DNA of 8,646 nt from Firmicutes bacterium UBA5301 (GCA_002408345.1 DHRX01000121.1:16943-25588); one strand, 5' to 3'; positions 1 to 6,192 are shown, numbered from the stretch's first letter. Notes: generated by a model not told the origin, from the letters alone. Numbers and translations: made by a program.

Positions 1-432
1 GGCGGTTTAACCCAGCGCCTAGCGGAGCTTGGGGTTGTAGTTACTCAGGCTACAATTTCTCGAGATATTAAAGAGTTAGGTCTTATTAAGCTACCAACAG
101 ATGATGGCCGATATAAGTATGGGTTACCTGGCGAAACACCGGTGGGAGATACTTTAAAGAGGGCGCAGCGGATTTTCAAAGAATTTGTCCATTCAATTCA
201 ACGAAGTTTTAATTTAATTATTGTCAAGTCAGGTCCGGGTTCAGCTAATACAGTTGCTGCCGCTATTGATGGGTTAAGCTGGCCGGAGATTGTTGGTACT
301 GTTGCAGGTGACGATAGTACCTTAATTTTATTAGCGGATGGGCGAGAACCAGGAGAAGAATCGGTTGATTTAAAGAGAATGGAGAAAATTGCTGTCTATA
401 TCGAAAAAAAACTTAACAAACTGAGAGGGTAA
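1..432 (+). CDS. argR: Arginine repressor ArgR/AhrC (5' end missing)
   Basis: Frame 1 is open from base 1 to the TAA at 430-432, giving 143 residues. Compared with the B. subtilis AhrC (149 aa), about 20-25 N-terminal residues lie outside the window. A start at GTG 142 would cut off the DNA-binding domain and is not the true start. The visible N-terminal part is the winged helix-turn-helix, with the family motif TQATISRDIKELGLIK near visible residues 16-31. The C-terminal part is the arginine-binding, hexamer-forming domain with GTVAGDDSTLILL, whose Asp pair contacts arginine in this family. The family represses arginine biosynthesis genes, and often activates catabolic ones, when arginine is bound. 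It lies directly upstream of recN with only 6 bp between them, a common Firmicutes arrangement, so the two are probably co-transcribed. Confidence 0.95.
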   Translation, partial: GGLTQRLAELGVVVTQATISRDIKELGLIKLPTDDGRYKYGLPGETPVGDTLKRAQRIFKEFVHSIQRSFNLIIVKSGPGSANTVAAAIDGLSWPEIVGTVAGDDSTLILLADGREPGEESVDLKRMEKIAVYIEKKLNKLRG

Positions 433-438
433 AACAGT

Positions 439-2148
439 ATGCTCTACGAGCTACACGTGGAGAATTTTGTTTTAATTGATTCATTAAAATTAATGTTTGG
501 TCCTGGGCTAACAGTCTTCACAGGTGAAACCGGTGCAGGTAAATCAATTTTGCTTGAGGCGGTTTCACTACTTAGTGGTGGCCGTGGATTCGGAGAATTA
601 GTGCGTACTGGTACGACCGAAGCTGTTATTGAAGGGGCTTTTCGTATCACTAATCTAACGGAGGCTCAGGATTTCTTAAAAACGAAAGGTCTGATCGGTG
701 CTAGTGAGGAGCTTATTTTATCCCGGCGGATCCAAACTAATGGGCCTAATCGTTGTTGGGTCAATGGCCATTTAACAACCCTAGCTGACCTGACTGAACT
801 AGGTAGTATGCTTATGGATATCCAAAGCCAGGGTGAACACTATTCTTTATTAAGCCCTAAGCAACATCTGCGTATTTTAGATTGCTATGCTGGCTCCCAG
901 GTAATAGCATTGAAAGCTGAATATCAAAAAAATTATCGGCGTTATAAAGAGCTCCAAACGGAATTAGCTGAGTTAACTAGATCTGAACAAGAGCGGCTAC
1001 GGCAGATCGATATGCTGCAGTTTCAAATACAAGAGATTAATGATGCTAACCTCAGAGAGGGCGAAGACCAAGAGCTTTTGGAGCGGCGTAATATCTTACG
1101 CAATGCGGAAAAACTGGCTGCAGAAAGCGCACGGGCCTTTGGTCTTATGAAGGAAGGCTTTAGCCAAGTCCCTGGAGCATTAGATTCGCTTCAGGAGGCA
1201 GCGGCTTGTCTAGAGCGGGTTGCTAGAATTGATAGTGGTTTAAATGAGTCAGTTAATAATATGGCTCATTTTTTGTCTGGTTTAGAAGAACTTACTGATC
1301 GGCTACGTTCTTACCTAGAAGAGTTAGATTATGATAGTTCTGAACTAGACAAGCTAGAAATGCGTTTAGTCCTACTTGAAAACTTAAAGCATAAGTACGG
1401 CCCGGAATTGGTAGATGTCTTGAGTTATCTGCAAAAAGCTCAGCAGCAATTAGCACATTTGGAGGATAGCGAGTGTCGCCGGGATAAACTGGATGCGGAG
1501 ATTGAACATGTGGCTCAGGTTGCTGAGACATTAGGGTTACGTTTGCGAGGGCTAAGAGAAGAAGCCGCGAAACGGCTGAAGGCAGAAGTTGAGGAAAGTT
1601 TGGCTGAACTACGTCTTACTGATGCCCGCTTAGAAGTGGCAGTAGAACCTTTAGCTAGCGGTGATCGGTTTGGTGAAGATGGTCTTGATATGGTAGAGTT
1701 TCTCTTTAGCGCTAACCCAGGGGAACCATTAAGACCTCTACAAAAAGCAGCTTCTGGTGGGGAATTATCTAGATTACTTCTGGCTTTTAAGGGCGCTTTA
1801 GCTGCAGCGGAAGGGGTACCTATTCTTATTTTTGATGAAATTGATACCGGTACTAGCGGGCGAACTGCCCAAGCTATTGCCGAACGGTTAGATCGGTTGG
1901 CCCAAAATTACCAGGTTTTTGCCGTAACCCATCTTCCTCAAATTGCAGCTATGGGCGATCACCATTACTTATTAGAAAAGGAGATAGATCTAGAGGGTAA
2001 TACTCGAATTAAGGTGAAACTACTAGATCGGCAAGGGCGAATTAATGAATTAGCACGACTGTTAGGCGGTATTACCGTTACCGAGGCTACGTTAAAGGCT
2101 GCTAGTGATCTTCTACTGCAAGTGGAAAAATACAAGAATAAGAGCTGA
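439..2148 (+). CDS. recN: DNA repair protein RecN (SMC-like ATPase)
   Basis: This 569-residue protein has normal length and layout for RecN, an SMC-like ATPase that acts early at DNA double-strand breaks and promotes end tethering and recombination. The Walker A motif GETGAGKS is at residues 29-36. A long charged helical middle, about residues 160-400, forms the coiled coil. The ABC signature ASGGELSR is at 438-445, Walker B LIFDEID with D466/E467 follows, and the H-loop VTH has His 498. The ATG at 439 is preceded by GAGAGGG at 423-429, inside the last codons of argR, at suitable spacing. It is probably co-transcribed and translationally coupled with argR. No SOS (LexA) box is possible in the 6-bp gap, so any damage control must act further upstream. 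Confidence 0.97.
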   Translation: MLYELHVENFVLIDSLKLMFGPGLTVFTGETGAGKSILLEAVSLLSGGRGFGELVRTGTTEAVIEGAFRITNLTEAQDFLKTKGLIGASEELILSRRIQTNGPNRCWVNGHLTTLADLTELGSMLMDIQSQGEHYSLLSPKQHLRILDCYAGSQVIALKAEYQKNYRRYKELQTELAELTRSEQERLRQIDMLQFQIQEINDANLREGEDQELLERRNILRNAEKLAAESARAFGLMKEGFSQVPGALDSLQEAAACLERVARIDSGLNESVNNMAHFLSGLEELTDRLRSYLEELDYDSSELDKLEMRLVLLENLKHKYGPELVDVLSYLQKAQQQLAHLEDSECRRDKLDAEIEHVAQVAETLGLRLRGLREEAAKRLKAEVEESLAELRLTDARLEVAVEPLASGDRFGEDGLDMVEFLFSANPGEPLRPLQKAASGGELSRLLLAFKGALAAAEGVPILIFDEIDTGTSGRTAQAIAERLDRLAQNYQVFAVTHLPQIAAMGDHHYLLEKEIDLEGNTRIKVKLLDRQGRINELARLLGGITVTEATLKAASDLLLQVEKYKNKS

Positions 2149-2167
2149 TCTCTGCCAGAGTTGCCAG

Positions 2168-2197
2168 GCATAAACCACCAGCTAGGAGGGGAACCTA
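2168..2197 (+). promoter_or_regulatory. Forespore sigma-F/sigma-G type promoter of spoIVB
   Basis: GCATA (2168-2172) matches the sigma-F -35 consensus GYATA. After exactly 15 nt comes GGGGAACCTA (2188-2197), which fits the sigma-F -10 consensus GGNNANAHTR at all but one position. Read for sigma-G, the same -35 is followed after 18 nt by GAACCTA, a partial match to CATNNTA. In B. subtilis spoIVB is under dual sigma-F/sigma-G control, so position and gene agree. The transcript would start near 2204, leaving a leader of about 24 nt. This also explains the AGGAGGGG at 2184-2191, which looks like an SD site but lies too far (36 nt) from the start codon. Confidence 0.6.
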
Positions 2198-2212
2198 AGG
2201 CCAGTTGGCAAT

Positions 2213-2221
2213 AAGGCAGGG
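2213..2221 (+). promoter_or_regulatory. Ribosome binding site of spoIVB
   Basis: AAGGCAGGG is an imperfect SD sequence 6 nt before the TTG at 2228. No ATG or GTG occurs in this frame between the upstream stop at 2183 and 2228, so this site supports the TTG start. It lies in the 3' arm of the long stem described for this gap. Confidence 0.55.
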
Positions 2222-2227
2222 ATTTTT

Positions 2228-3535
2228 TTGTGGCGTAAGCGGTACTTCTCCTCAAAACAATTATTTTGGTTAATGCTCTTTTTTTTCTTTATTGGCTGGT
2301 ATAGCTGGAACCATCTAGAAGACTTTATTGGCATACCTAAAGAATTCCGGATGATTCAAGGAAGAGTCCAGAGCTATACTACTAAATGGCCATTACAAGT
2401 CGAAATTGCACCTGAGGCCCAAGGAATCCTTCAAATCCAGTCGGGCAAAAAGTTGACTATTAATCCGCTACAAGCCGGAGAGAGTACATTTGACTTAAGC
2501 CTTTTTGGGTTTATTCCCTTAAAAAATCGGGTTGTTTCTGTTGTTCCGGAACTAAAGGTAGTTCCAAGCGGAGAATCGATCGGGGTTATGCTGGCTGCCC
2601 AAGGGCTTATTGTTGCTCAGTTAGCTAAAGTGCGAATGCCAGATGGTACCTATCTTTCTCCAGCAGCAGAAGCCGGTTTACTCCCTGGGGATTTGTTAGT
2701 ACAGATTAACCAACACGTGGTTAGTAACCCCCTCGATGTCGAAGAGGCTTTAAGGTATTATCGAGGCAATTCAGTTACGGTAAAAGTAGTGCGCGGTGGA
2801 GAGCCACATTTTTTTCAAGTTCAGCCGGCTACGATTATAGATTCTAACGGTAATAAGGAGCTGAGGTTAGGGATCTATTTAGAGGATACAGCTGCTGGTG
2901 TTGGAACCTTAACTTTTTACCATCCAGATACCAGAAAGTATGCTGCTTTAGGCCATATGATTACCGATACCCGTACAGGTCAGGAAGCTCTAATTACCGA
3001 TGGGAAAATTGTAGCCGCTATTATTGCTGGAGTTAGACCGGGGATCAAGGGGCGGCCAGGTGAAAAAATCGGCTTATTTCAAGACCGAGCACCGAGTTTA
3101 GGTAATATCGGGAAGAATTCACCGATCGGTATTTATGGAGAGCTCCAACGGTTGCCTCACTACCAACAAGAACCTTTACCGGTGGCCTTAGTTCACGAAG
3201 TGGAGGTTGGGCCAGCCCAGATCTTAACCGTAGTCGAACACGACCAGGTTGAAGTATTTGATATTGAGATTATTAAAATTAATAAACAGTCTAAACCTAG
3301 CGCGAAAGGGATGGTTATTGAAATAACCGACCCTAAGCTGCTTCAGATTACTGGGGGAATTGTCCAGGGGATGAGCGGTAGTCCGATAATTCAACATGGT
3401 AAAGTTGTTGGAGCTATAACCCATGTTTTCGTTAATGATCCTACCCGGGGCTATGCAGTTTTTGCTGAATGGATGGCCCACGAAGGGGGCCTGTTTGAGC
3501 AGACTTTACCGTCCCGAGGAGATGCGGCGGCCTAG
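2228..3535 (+). CDS. spoIVB: SpoIVB serine peptidase (stage IV sporulation, S55 family)
   Basis: This 435-residue protein is close to the roughly 425 residues of B. subtilis SpoIVB. A single N-terminal membrane anchor is at about residues 12-27. A PDZ domain is at about 115-200 and includes SPAAEAGLLPGDLL. The peptidase domain carries the complete triad: His243 in ALGHM, Asp368 in ITDPKL and Ser383 in GMSGSP. These align with His236, Asp363 and Ser378 of the B. subtilis enzyme. The family is made in the forespore, acts in the space between the two membranes, cleaves SpoIVFA and so triggers processing of pro-sigma-K; it also cleaves SpoIIQ. The TTG start is forced by the lack of other starts and is supported by a weak SD at 2213-2221. 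A likely sigma-F/sigma-G promoter lies just upstream. The order recN-spoIVB-spo0A is typical of spore formers. Confidence 0.96.
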   Translation: MWRKRYFSSKQLFWLMLFFFFIGWYSWNHLEDFIGIPKEFRMIQGRVQSYTTKWPLQVEIAPEAQGILQIQSGKKLTINPLQAGESTFDLSLFGFIPLKNRVVSVVPELKVVPSGESIGVMLAAQGLIVAQLAKVRMPDGTYLSPAAEAGLLPGDLLVQINQHVVSNPLDVEEALRYYRGNSVTVKVVRGGEPHFFQVQPATIIDSNGNKELRLGIYLEDTAAGVGTLTFYHPDTRKYAALGHMITDTRTGQEALITDGKIVAAIIAGVRPGIKGRPGEKIGLFQDRAPSLGNIGKNSPIGIYGELQRLPHYQQEPLPVALVHEVEVGPAQILTVVEHDQVEVFDIEIIKINKQSKPSAKGMVIEITDPKLLQITGGIVQGMSGSPIIQHGKVVGAITHVFVNDPTRGYAVFAEWMAHEGGLFEQTLPSRGDAAA

Positions 3536-3537
3536 GT

Positions 3538-3544
3538 AAGGAGG
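3538..3544 (+). promoter_or_regulatory. Strong SD site serving a short leader ORF
   Basis: AAGGAGG is a full SD match 2 nt after the spoIVB stop. It lies 6 nt before a TTG at 3551 but 43 nt before the spo0A ATG, so it cannot serve spo0A directly. A stop at 3570-3572 in the spo0A frame excludes a longer spo0A starting here. Confidence 0.5.
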
Positions 3545-3550
3545 ATAATT

Positions 3551-3583
3551 TTGCCAGAAAGTGAACGTGTAGTTGGAGGTTGA
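3551..3583 (+). CDS. Possible 10-codon leader peptide upstream of spo0A
   Basis: A TTG at 3551, placed 6 nt after a full SD (AAGGAGG, 3538-3544), opens a short frame encoding MPESERVVGG and ending at TGA 3581-3583. The stop lies 4 nt before the spo0A ATG. The last two sense codons (GGA GGT) form the spo0A ribosome site. Ribosomes on this frame would therefore cover or open the spo0A start region, as in translational coupling. The peptide matches no family I recognise. Length gives no support, so the case rests only on the SD and the geometry. It could also be a chance frame. Confidence 0.3.
   Translation: MPESERVVGG
3575..3579 (+). promoter_or_regulatory. Ribosome binding site deciding the spo0A start
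   Basis: GGAGG lies 8 nt before the ATG at 3588. This favours that ATG over the in-frame TTG at 3573, which would overlap the SD and has no good SD at its own distance. The ATG also aligns the protein start with B. subtilis Spo0A residue for residue up to the former acidic pair. Confidence 0.75.
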
Positions 3584-3587
3584 CCTG

Positions 3588-4313
3588 ATGCAAATTATCC
3601 GAGTGCTACTCATTGGTACAGGTAATAATGGGTTGAGTAGTATTACTGCTCTAATTAGAGGAAATGTTGGTTTAGAGTTAGTTGAAGATGTAGTTAGTTC
3701 AGATGTTATCATATTAGATTTAACTGGTATTTCCCTAGAATATAGCTTGGTATTCAATAAGATGTTAACAGATTCTGTTCAGGGTAAAGTTAGCCCCAAG
3801 GTAATTGCAATTACCGAACCAAGTCAGATAGATCAGACTTATAAGCTTATTGAATCAGGCATAGACTTTCATATTATTAGGCCCTTTGAACCAGGCGTTT
3901 TATTAAGAAGAATTCGCCAGATTGCTTTGGGGCACAGCTTAAGGCCAACCGGTTTATACTCGCCAAACTCTGCTTTAATCCAATGGACCGAGGAGGCTAT
4001 TCAGCGAATTGGGATACCTGCTTCGTTAAGAGGGTATCCTTTTCTTCGGGACGCAGTACTTATGGTCGCTACTAATTCTGAGTACTTGACCGGTGTTACT
4101 AAGCGGCTGTACCCTCTTATCGCCGAAAAGTACTATACTACTAGCGCTGTAGTGGAAAGGGCTATGCGACATGCTATTGAGTATGCTTGGATCAACGGAG
4201 ATTTAGACTATTTATATAATTTGTTTGGTGCAACGGTTAGTAGCGACAAAGGAAAACCAACTAACACGGCTTTTATTGCTCGACTTTCTGAGTTATTACG
4301 GTTATCCAGTTAG
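3588..4313 (+). CDS. spo0A: Sporulation regulator Spo0A with degenerate receiver domain
   Basis: The product is 241 residues; B. subtilis Spo0A has 267. The C-terminal effector domain (about 135-241) is clearly Spo0A: RIGIPASLRGYPFLRDAV, then the recognition helix VERAMRHAIEYAW and the ending KPTNTAFIARLSELLRL. Arg211 of B. subtilis, just before VERA, is Val here. The receiver (about 1-113) has diverged. Asp10 and Asp11 of the metal site are Gly10 and Thr11. The phosphoacceptor Asp56 is kept as Asp44 in IILDLTG, the switch Thr86 as Thr76, and Lys108 is replaced by Arg98 in IIRPFE. Between the metal site and the acceptor Asp about 12 residues are missing, around strand 2 and helix 2, and the interdomain linker is also shorter. 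The frame is intact with no stop, so this is not a simple pseudogene. Its position after spoIVB is the usual spo0A locus. The effector domain should bind 0A-box DNA; normal phosphorylation is doubtful (inference). The steA-like gene follows 15 bp later. Confidence 0.93.
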   Translation: MQIIRVLLIGTGNNGLSSITALIRGNVGLELVEDVVSSDVIILDLTGISLEYSLVFNKMLTDSVQGKVSPKVIAITEPSQIDQTYKLIESGIDFHIIRPFEPGVLLRRIRQIALGHSLRPTGLYSPNSALIQWTEEAIQRIGIPASLRGYPFLRDAVLMVATNSEYLTGVTKRLYPLIAEKYYTTSAVVERAMRHAIEYAWINGDLDYLYNLFGATVSSDKGKPTNTAFIARLSELLRLSS

Positions 4314-4328
4314 ATAGGGGGTAAAGAG

Positions 4329-5456
4329 ATGTCCCGCCCAATTAAGGGTGTGGCTAGGGTGGGAGAGCGGACTAAAGAGCTAGTGAACCATATAAAGCCC
4401 GGGGACATCGCATGTATCACTCACCAGGATTTGGATGAAGTGGCGGCATTTTCCCTATTTAAGGCCAAGGTTTCTGCGGTAATTAATAGCCGTTCCTTTA
4501 CTTCTGGACGTTATCCCAATAGTGGACCCCTTTTTCTACTAGAAAGAGGGGTTCTTTTATTTGAGGTTGCGCCAGAGGCGGATTTAGCTGCTTGGAATGG
4601 TCAGGAAGTTGTTATTTACCCTGAAACAAACGTTATATGCTGGGGAGAAGAAAATCTAGCTCTTGTACCTTATTCTTGGGAAAATGTGCAATTAGATCAA
4701 GCTAAAGTCCGGAAAAACCTGAATGTAGAGTTAAAGAAGTTTGTCCAAAACACCCTAGAATACGCAGCCAAAGAATTGGGGTTAATTACTGGTGAGTATC
4801 CGATCCCCGAAATTACAACTAAAATTACCGGTCGGCATGTCCTAGTAGTGGTTAGGGGTAAGAATTATCGGGCAGACTTAGCAGCGCTACGTAGCTATAT
4901 TTCAGAAATTATGCCGGTATTGATCGGTGTAGATGGTGGAGCAGACGCACTACTGGAGCTGGGTTGGAAACCAGATATAATAATCGGTGATATGGATAGT
5001 GTTAGCGATGAAGCATTAGCATCTGGTGCAGAACTGATTATTCACGGTTATATGGATGGGCGGGCCCCAGGTGCCGAACGTTTAGCTAAGTTAGGTTTAG
5101 AAGGTGTTATCTGGCAGATTCCTGGCACTAGCGAAGATTTGGCCTTATTACTAGCTTATGAACAAGGCGCTGATCTTATTGTAGCTGTAGGCACCCATTC
5201 TAATATGGTGGATTTTCTCGATAAAGGTCGTCCTGGTATGGCTAGCACCTTTTTGGTAAGACTGAAAGTGGGCGAAAAGCTAGTTGATGCTAAAGGCGTC
5301 TACGAACTTTACAAAGGCCGAATTCGTTCGTCTTATGTTATTCCTATGCTAATTGCAGCGGCTGTGCCTGTAATGGTATTATTGACTACCGCTAAACCGC
5401 TACGTACCTGGTTCCGGTTGTTAGTAATGTACCTCCAGGTTTACCTGGGGTTTTAG
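4329..5456 (+). CDS. steA: SteA-like putative cell-division protein (thiamin pyrophosphokinase-like fold)
   Basis: The 375-residue protein has three parts. Residues 1 to about 160 form an N-terminal region of the SteA type. Residues about 175-300 resemble the thiamin pyrophosphokinase catalytic fold, with GVDGGADALLELGWKPD (Asp202 in VDGG) and GDMDS at 220-224, where the true kinases have GDFDS. One membrane helix is near 336-356, followed by a short basic tail. Such proteins were long annotated as thiamin pyrophosphokinase. Characterised SteA of Corynebacterium glutamicum is instead a cytokinetic-ring protein that works with SteB in daughter-cell separation. The next gene here encodes a SteB-like protein, which supports the SteA assignment. 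The thiamin-binding C-terminal domain of real kinases is not apparent. ATG 4329 has AGGGGG (4316-4321) at good spacing. It is probably in one operon with spo0A. The role in this organism is inferred. Confidence 0.82.
   Translation: MSRPIKGVARVGERTKELVNHIKPGDIACITHQDLDEVAAFSLFKAKVSAVINSRSFTSGRYPNSGPLFLLERGVLLFEVAPEADLAAWNGQEVVIYPETNVICWGEENLALVPYSWENVQLDQAKVRKNLNVELKKFVQNTLEYAAKELGLITGEYPIPEITTKITGRHVLVVVRGKNYRADLAALRSYISEIMPVLIGVDGGADALLELGWKPDIIIGDMDSVSDEALASGAELIIHGYMDGRAPGAERLAKLGLEGVIWQIPGTSEDLALLLAYEQGADLIVAVGTHSNMVDFLDKGRPGMASTFLVRLKVGEKLVDAKGVYELYKGRIRSSYVIPMLIAAAVPVMVLLTTAKPLRTWFRLLVMYLQVYLGF
5433..5450 (+). promoter_or_regulatory. Hairpin covering the ribosome site of the steB-like gene
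   Basis: CCAGGT (5435-5440) and ACCTGG (5443-5448) form a perfect inverted repeat around TT, extendable by CT (5433-5434) with GG (5449-5450) through one G-U pair. In RNA the effective loop would be about 4 nt. The GGGG at 5447-5450, the only SD-like site at the right distance (7 nt) from GTG 5458, lies in the 3' arm. Ribosomes finishing steA would open it, so it could couple the two genes. It lies inside the steA coding sequence, so chance or coding constraint remains possible. Confidence 0.4.
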
Positions 5457-5457
5457 G

Positions 5458-6192
5458 GTGAGCGGAGTGCTTATTGATTATCGTCACCATATTTTTACGT
5501 TAGTAGCTATCTTTTTAGCGCTGGGGTTAGGTGTTCTAATTGGCGGTGCTCTCTTTGCTGAAGATTCTCTAGTTAAGAGCCAGGCTGAGCTGGTTAATCG
5601 CCTGGAACATGATTTTAATAATTTACGGGCTGAGAACCGGAAACTGGTTCAATCGGTTAACTTACTTAGGAGCGAATTAAACCTAGAAAAGCAGTTTGCA
5701 GACTGGATCTTGCCTTGGTCAATTGAAGGGAAATTGGCTGGCGAAACTTTTACCTTAATTAATTTAGAGCAAAAAACGATCGATCGTAAGAGTATAACGG
5801 AATTGGTGAATTTGTTGGAAAAAAGCGGTGGAAAAGTACTGACTCAAGTAACTTTACAACCAGAAATTTGGGCCCAGGCCCAAAACGAGGATTTCCAGAT
5901 GCTAACCGGAATTTTAGCAGCTGGTTTACGGGGGCCACGGTTAGTCGAGTTAGAATATCGAGGCTATATCCAGTTTTCTGGTCGAGAGCTCTTTCCTGCT
6001 CGGCGTATTTTGCTGTTGGGGCAAGATGATAAAGTTAACCGGTTGCGTAGTTACTTTACCCAGGTTGGTCTTTGGGCTCAACCGATTAATTTGAATTTAA
6101 GTACGTCCCAAGAAAAAGTCCGCTTGATCTTTAAGTTAGTTGAGGAGATTAACCGTGTATCAAATAACGGTGCTTATTCCAGCGTACAATGA
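5458..6192 (+). CDS. SteB/MctB-like membrane-anchored coiled-coil protein
   Basis: The 244-residue protein begins with the family hallmark, a short start followed by IDYRHHIFTLVAIFLALGLG and a Gly-rich end, forming one membrane helix at about residues 12-32. A coiled coil follows at about 37-75 (NRLEHDFNNLRAENRKLVQS). The remaining 165 residues form a soluble domain, presumably outside the membrane. The family is often labelled 'copper transporter' because of M. tuberculosis MctB. Nothing here shows copper-binding Cys/His/Met clusters, and the steA neighbour makes a SteB-like role in division or envelope work more likely (inference). GTG 5458 starts 1 nt after the steA stop; GTG 5467 is an alternative that would place the conserved IDYRHH nearer the N-terminus. 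The 3' end overlaps the next gene by 38 bp. Confidence 0.78.
   Translation: MSGVLIDYRHHIFTLVAIFLALGLGVLIGGALFAEDSLVKSQAELVNRLEHDFNNLRAENRKLVQSVNLLRSELNLEKQFADWILPWSIEGKLAGETFTLINLEQKTIDRKSITELVNLLEKSGGKVLTQVTLQPEIWAQAQNEDFQMLTGILAAGLRGPRLVELEYRGYIQFSGRELFPARRILLLGQDDKVNRLRSYFTQVGLWAQPINLNLSTSQEKVRLIFKLVEEINRVSNNGAYSSVQ
6142..6148 (+). promoter_or_regulatory. Ribosome binding site deciding the glycosyltransferase start
   Basis: GAGGAGA lies 6 nt before GTG 6155 and inside the end of the upstream gene. It favours GTG 6155 over the in-frame TTG at 6140, which overlaps the site and lacks an SD. Starting at 6155 puts the first beta strand (ITVLIPAYNE) right at the N-terminus, as is normal for GT-A glycosyltransferases. 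Confidence 0.65.

Larger units (their letters stand above)
2148..2229 (+). terminator. Terminator-like long stem with T run between recN and spoIVB
   Basis: ATCTCTGCC (2148-2156) can pair with GGCAGGGAT (2215-2223) over 9 bp with one G-U pair, and it is followed directly by a T run (2224-2229). A second inner pairing is TTGCCA (2161-2166) with TGGCAA (2206-2211), possibly extended by GGC (2167-2169) with GCC (2200-2202). The loop is large, about 35 nt or more, so this is not a classical compact terminator. The 3' arm also contains the spoIVB ribosome site, and the T run reaches into the TTG start. It could weaken read-through from recN or mask the spoIVB ribosome site in read-through RNA. Folding strength was judged by eye only. 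Confidence 0.4.

Noticed and set aside
1292..1531. Minus-strand open frame inside recN, and similar frames inside spoIVB, spo0A and the MraY-like gene
   Set aside because: These are opposite-strand shadows of well-supported genes, with no ribosome sites and no recognisable protein features.
2184..2191. AGGAGGGG as a strong ribosome site after recN
   Set aside because: No start codon lies at normal distance, and the spoIVB TTG is 36 nt away. It is better explained as partly the -10 element of the forespore promoter.
2737..2743. TGTCGAA, matching the core of a 0A box
   Set aside because: It lies deep inside the spoIVB PDZ coding region, far from any start. A 7-base match on either strand is expected by chance in a window of this size. 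Similar TTGTCGAG-like matches near 6772 and 7734 were rejected for the same reason.
3249..3276. TTGAAG - 16 nt - TATTAA, a possible sigma-A promoter about 310 bp upstream of spo0A inside spoIVB
   Set aside because: Both hexamers are imperfect, the region is AT-rich coding sequence, and nothing else supports a start there. The spo0A promoter remains unidentified.
3573..3590. TTG 3573 as the spo0A start, adding five residues
   Set aside because: The SD GGAGG overlaps this codon and is correctly spaced for ATG 3588. The ATG start also aligns with known Spo0A N-termini.
3588..4313. spo0A as a frameshifted pseudogene
   Set aside because: The frame is continuous. The receiver beta strands, the acceptor Asp and the switch Thr are kept at matching spacing after the gap, and the effector domain is well conserved. 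Divergence with an in-frame deletion fits better than decay.
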